From: an uncultured Lachnospiraceae bacterium
GTDB lineage: Bacteria; Bacillota; Clostridia; Lachnospirales; Lachnospiraceae
DNA: 26,730 bases
Direction: 5' to 3'
Assembly: GCA_910586005.1 (NCBI GenBank)
Contig: CAJUHG010000012.1
Coordinates: forward strand, 1-26,730
Part shown: positions 23,752-26,730 of the stretch, piece after piece
Numbering within the stretch: position 1 is the stretch's first letter
How the letters are laid out: each line of letters begins with the position of its first letter
Translations under genes and position numbers: made by a program
The notes under the pieces: generated by a model
What the model saw: the letters and a program-made list of their open reading frames with translations, nothing else
What the model was told of the DNA's origin: nothing
Database searches by the model: none

Positions 23752-24528
23752 TTATAACATTTGTTTATAGAGATTATACTCTTCTTCTGTAAAAGTATTA
23801 AATATTACTCGTTCTAATTGTAAGTTCGTTTTTAAAAATTCCATCACTGTTTTTACTGCGATTTCGGCTGCCTTCTCCCTTGGAAAATGGTAAGTTCCAG
23901 TAGATATACAACAAAAAGCGATACTTTTCAATCCTTTTTCTGAAGCAAGTTCCAAACAAGATTTATAACAATTTGCCAATTGATTACAATGTGACTCCAT
24001 AAGCCTTTTTGTGATAACAGGACCAACTGTATGTATTACATAATTGCAAGGTAAATTGAAAGCGGGAGTAATTTTAGCTCTACCTGCTGGTTCATCGTAA
24101 CCTTGTTCCTTCATAATCTCATCACAAGCCAAGCGAAGTTGAATGCCACTCATACTATGAATTATATTATCTATGCAAAAGTGACATGGCACAAAGCATC
24201 CTCTCAAAGTACTATTCGCAGAATTTACAATGGCATCTACTTTTAATGTGGTTATATCTCCATTCCAAAGCACAATACGACTATTCACATGAGATGGAGG
24301 TAATGCATCACCAATTACAATACCTTTTTCCTCTACTACTTCTTTTAAATACTCATCCTGAATTTTTAAAAATTCAGAACTAATTGGCTCTGGAGCACGC
24401 ATATTCATATAAGTTCGTAGTAACCGTCCTTGCATTCCTATATCTTCTGGTATTTTCATACCATTAAACTGTGGCAATTCTTTCTGTAATTCCTCAATCA
24501 AATATAGCAATTTCTCATTGTGTGTCAT
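23752..24528 (-). CDS. Zinc-containing macrodomain protein-ADP-ribose hydrolase
   Basis: This enzyme removes ADP-ribose from modified proteins. The 258-aa protein has the N-terminal helical extension typical of the zinc macrodomain (Zn-Macro) class, then the macro fold from about residue 83. Visible motifs are WNGDIT, VDAIVNSANS for ADP-ribose binding, and the zinc motif GCFVPCHFCIDN. C111, H116 and C118 have the 5- and 2-residue spacing of the zinc ligands in the Streptococcus pyogenes enzyme. VIHTVGP and CISTGTYHFP follow. I start at the ATG at 24528, preceded by AAGGAGG; the longer frame to 24576 has no site. Relatives often sit with a SirTM ADP-ribosyltransferase and a GcvH-like target, but none is present here. 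Confidence 0.92.
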   Translation of the reverse strand: MTHNEKLLYLIEELQKELPQFNGMKIPEDIGMQGRLLRTYMNMRAPEPISSEFLKIQDEYLKEVVEEKGIVIGDALPPSHVNSRIVLWNGDITTLKVDAIVNSANSTLRGCFVPCHFCIDNIIHSMSGIQLRLACDEIMKEQGYDEPAGRAKITPAFNLPCNYVIHTVGPVITKRLMESHCNQLANCYKSCLELASEKGLKSIAFCCISTGTYHFPREKAAEIAVKTVMEFLKTNLQLERVIFNTFTEEEYNLYKQML

Positions 24529-24654
24529 ATTTTTTCCTCCTTGAATTCTGATTTTCTGAATATGACAAAACACCACTGCAACTTTGATATTATTTTTATG
24601 TTTTCACTTGATAAGACTCACACCCCTATAAGTGATAAGTCATAACAAAATCGT

Positions 24655-24682
24655 CTTAGTGGGAGTAAAGCCTCCCTCTAAG
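24655..24682 (-). terminator. Terminator-like hairpin after trpB
   Basis: CTTAGTGGGAG and CTCCCTCTAAG pair at 10 of 11 positions with a six-base loop. It lies 31 bases past the trpB stop. On the minus strand it is followed by ACGATTTTGTTATG, so the U-tract is imperfect. Confidence 0.55.
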
Positions 24683-24712
24683 AGAAATACCTCTGGCATT
24701 TTTGAACAAATA

Positions 24713-25948
24713 TTAAATATCTACTTTTTTAGATGATAAAAACTGCTCCCCATAACCATAATGTTCCACTACATAATCAATATCTTTATCACCCCTTCCG
24801 CTTAAAGAAACAAGAATAGAACCTTGCCCCATTTCCTTTGCTTTTCTCATAGCATAAGCAACTGCATGAGAACTCTCAATAGCTGGAATAATTCCCTCAT
24901 AACGTGACAGCTTAAAAAATGCTTCCATAGCTTCTTCATCGCCTACTGTCTCATACTGTATTCTTCCTAAATCACGCAAAAAAGCATGTTCAGGTCCTAC
25001 AGATGGATAGTCCAAACCACTAGCAATAGAATATACAGGAGCAGGTTCTCCATTAGCATCTTTTAACATAATACTTTCAAATCCATGCATAATACCTTTT
25101 TCTCCATATGTCATAGAAGCGGCATGGTCCCCCAATTCTTCTCCCCTTCCCAAAGGTTCTATACCAACAATTTCCACTGGATCATTTAAAAAAGGAATAA
25201 ACATACCAATAGAATTACTTCCACCACCTACACAGGCACATACCACATCTGGATAAATCCCTGTCATCTCATAAAATTGATCCCTTGCTTCATAGCCAAC
25301 TACTGACTGAAAATCACGTACCATCAATGGAAAAGGATGAGGACCTAATGCAGAACCAATACAATAAATAGAATCTTTATAGTTCTTAGCATAAGATTCA
25401 AAAGCTGAATCTACAGCTTCTTTCAAAGTTTTTAATCCACTAGAAACAGAAACAACTTTAGCTCCTAATATTTTCATTCTCGTTACATTGGGAGCTTGTT
25501 TTGCAATATCTACTTCTCCCATATGAATTTCACATTCCAAACCAAAATAGGCAGCCGCTGTAGCCAATGCCACACCATGCTGTCCAGCTCCTGTTTCTGC
25601 AATCAGACGCTTTTTTCCCATAAATTTAGCTAACAGTCCTTCTCCCATACAATGATTTAATTTATGTGCGCCTGTATGATTTAAGTCCTCTCTTTTCAAA
25701 TAAATTTGACAATTTCCAATTTCTCTAGAAAGCCTCTCACAATGATACACTGGGGTTGGTCTACCCTGAAATTCCCTACGAATTCTACGCAACTCATTGA
25801 TAAATTGTGAAGAATGACAAATTGTCTGATATGCTTCTGTAATCTCCTCAAATGCAGGAGTTAATTGCTCTGATAAATAAGCCCCACCATATTCTCCAAA
25901 TCTTCCATTCTGATCAGGGTAATTTTTTAAATAAGTTCTGTAATCCAT
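24713..25948 (-). CDS. trpB: Tryptophan synthase beta chain, stand-alone
   Basis: TrpB condenses indole with L-serine to tryptophan using pyridoxal phosphate. The 411-aa protein has the PLP lysine K96 in HTGAHKLNH, the catalytic Glu E118 in AETGAGQHG, the phosphate loop GGGSNS at 241-246, and the C-terminal LSGRGDKD. It belongs with the TrpB1-like type by length, but K96 is followed by LNH where most TrpB1 enzymes have INN. No trpA or other trp gene is within the window on either side, which is unusual for TrpB1. It may work with a distant TrpA, salvage free indole, or use another substrate. AAGGAG precedes the ATG. Confidence 0.9.
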   Translation of the reverse strand: MDYRTYLKNYPDQNGRFGEYGGAYLSEQLTPAFEEITEAYQTICHSSQFINELRRIRREFQGRPTPVYHCERLSREIGNCQIYLKREDLNHTGAHKLNHCMGEGLLAKFMGKKRLIAETGAGQHGVALATAAAYFGLECEIHMGEVDIAKQAPNVTRMKILGAKVVSVSSGLKTLKEAVDSAFESYAKNYKDSIYCIGSALGPHPFPLMVRDFQSVVGYEARDQFYEMTGIYPDVVCACVGGGSNSIGMFIPFLNDPVEIVGIEPLGRGEELGDHAASMTYGEKGIMHGFESIMLKDANGEPAPVYSIASGLDYPSVGPEHAFLRDLGRIQYETVGDEEAMEAFFKLSRYEGIIPAIESSHAVAYAMRKAKEMGQGSILVSLSGRGDKDIDYVVEHYGYGEQFLSSKKVDI

Positions 25949-25984
25949 TTTGTTCTCCTTTTTTTAAATTATATTTTTATTACA

Positions 25985-26013
25985 AATATACACAAATTAT
26001 ACAAAACTGTCTA
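25985..26013 (-). promoter_or_regulatory. Sigma-A promoter of trpB
   Basis: On the minus strand TAGACA, a 17-base spacer and TATATT lie about 37 bases before the ATG. I see no Trp T-box, leader peptide or attenuator in the short leader. Confidence 0.6.
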
Positions 26014-26085
26014 CTAAAAAATTATTTCCCTTTGATAAAAAGTAAATCTCTCAGCTATATAGTTAAATGATTATAATAAAACAAA

Positions 26086-26103
26086 ACCACCTCTATAGGT
26101 GGT
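26086..26103 (-). terminator. Terminator of the chemoreceptor gene
   Basis: ACCACCT and AGGTGGT pair across a four-base loop. On the minus strand the hairpin is followed by TTTGTTTTATTAT, a good U-tract. Confidence 0.75.
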
Positions 26104-26140
26104 GAATTATCATTGATGAAAATTAAAAGAGAATCATAAC

Positions 26141-26165
26141 AGGGGCGCATAAATACGGCGCCCCT
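26141..26165. repeat. GC-rich hairpin directly after the chemoreceptor gene
   Basis: AGGGGCGC and GCGCCCCT (8 bp) flank a nine-base loop, nine bases past the stop at 26174. It has no U-tract and precedes the real terminator. It is GC-rich against AT-rich surroundings and may be a repeat remnant or an mRNA 3'-end stabiliser. Confidence 0.5.
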
Positions 26166-26173
26166 ATGCAAGA

Positions 26174-26730
26174 TTAATTAAATGCTTCATTAATCTTCTT
26201 TAAAGATTCATCAATTTCTCCTGCCTTAGCAATAATTGCAGAATATTTTTCTGTTGCCATAGAAGACAATTTTCCCATTTCACCCGCTACAATATTAAAT
26301 CCTCTTCCAGCTTCTCCCGCTCTTGCTGCTTCAATAGAAGCATTTAATGCAAGTATATTCTGCTTTTTGGAAACTTTTGTCAAATCTTGTACCATATTTT
26401 CAATTTGTTCTACATTCTGAACAGTAGTATCTATCTCTGTATCAATTACATCTATTTTTTTCTTTTCTTTTTTATGAACATATTCTGTATTAATCAACAT
26501 ATTCATCATTTCTTTCATTAAATCTGCTGATGCACGAACGGATCTCTCTGTTTTTATTGGAACTTTTTTGACTGCTTCAATATAACGGTCTGGATTCACT
26601 CCTATTTCCTCTGCAATTTCCCTAAATTTATCTAATTCAGGCTCCTCTGGTAATACCTGCCCACCAATAATTGTTCCAATTTTTTCGCCTTCTACTTCAA
26701 TATCTGCTGAAAAATCCATTAATCCTGCAT
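26174..26730 (-). CDS. Methyl-accepting chemotaxis-type protein with PocR sensory domain (5' end outside window)
   Basis: Only the C-terminal part is present. The reading frame stays open to the window edge (codons for A-G-L precede the first internal Met), so the true start lies beyond 26730. The visible N-terminal part (AGLMDFSADIEV...IGTIIGGQVLPEEPE...GVNPDRYIEAVKKVP) matches the PocR ligand-binding domain. After a coiled-coil linker the protein ends with a short MCP signalling segment, ILALNASIEAARAGEAGRGF. This hairpin tip is where CheA and CheW bind. No membrane helix is seen, so it may be a soluble receptor. Ligand unknown; relatives of PocR bind small metabolites such as 1,2-propanediol or hydrocarbons. 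Confidence 0.85.
   Translation of the reverse strand, partial: AGLMDFSADIEVEGEKIGTIIGGQVLPEEPELDKFREIAEEIGVNPDRYIEAVKKVPIKTERSVRASADLMKEMMNMLINTEYVHKKEKKKIDVIDTEIDTTVQNVEQIENMVQDLTKVSKKQNILALNASIEAARAGEAGRGFNIVAGEMGKLSSMATEKYSAIIAKAGEIDESLKKINEAFN

Overview
The window looks like a chromosome segment from an AT-rich, endospore-forming Clostridia member, most plausibly Lachnospiraceae. The reasons are SpoIID- and SpoIIQ-type sporulation genes, T-box leaders in front of two aminoacyl-tRNA synthetase genes, a reverse-rubrerythrin-type peroxidase, a GH112 galactosyl-N-acetylhexosamine phosphorylase, and strong AGGAGG ribosome sites. I see no transposase, integrase, phage gene, CRISPR array, tRNA or rRNA. 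Most genes lie on the minus strand. The genus is inference only.

Layout. 1-3800: rubrerythrin (+), DEAD-box RNA helicase (-), hemolysin III family membrane protein (+, promoter with an adjacent 11-bp dyad), GIY-YIG protein (-). 3.9-6.3 kb: sporulation proteins SpoIIQ and SpoIID (both -), with a sigma-F-like promoter in front of spoIIQ. 6.5-11.0 kb: an orphan Imm1-like protein, then rsmA, tatD and metG, read metG-tatD-rsmA behind a Met T-box. 11.0-12.7 kb: a GC-rich palindromic element, then a Ca2+/Na+ antiporter gene followed by a zinc-ribbon protein. 12.9-16.7 kb: a Na/Pi cotransporter, PhoB-like regulator and PhoR-like kinase in one tight operon behind a Pho-box-like promoter. 17.0-18.2 kb: an AI-2E family permease. 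18.2-20.2 kb: tandem repeats, a consensus promoter, a Tyr T-box and tyrS. 20.3-23.6 kb: GH112 phosphorylase divergent from an AraC regulator. 23.7-26.7 kb: zinc macrodomain hydrolase, stand-alone trpB, and the 3' part of a PocR-type chemoreceptor gene cut by the window end.

How the parts work together. metG and tyrS each sit behind a T-box whose apparent specifier triplet (ATG and TAC) matches the synthetase. The Na/Pi operon encodes a transporter plus the two-component system that probably controls it, with 11-bp-phased hexamers in its own promoter. SpoIIQ has lost the LytM zinc ligands, so it is probably a structural protein, and its promoter fits forespore expression. The phosphorylase and AraC regulator fit a small sugar-utilisation module for galacto-N-biose/lacto-N-biose.

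The least explained item is a dispersed structured repeat of about 100 bp, present twice: inside the tyrS leader (18835-18943) and at the 3' end of the AraC gene (23550-23651, opposite orientation). The second copy has perfect 14-bp terminal inverted repeats and supplies the last codons and the stop of the regulator gene. I find no convincing large novel multi-gene system here.
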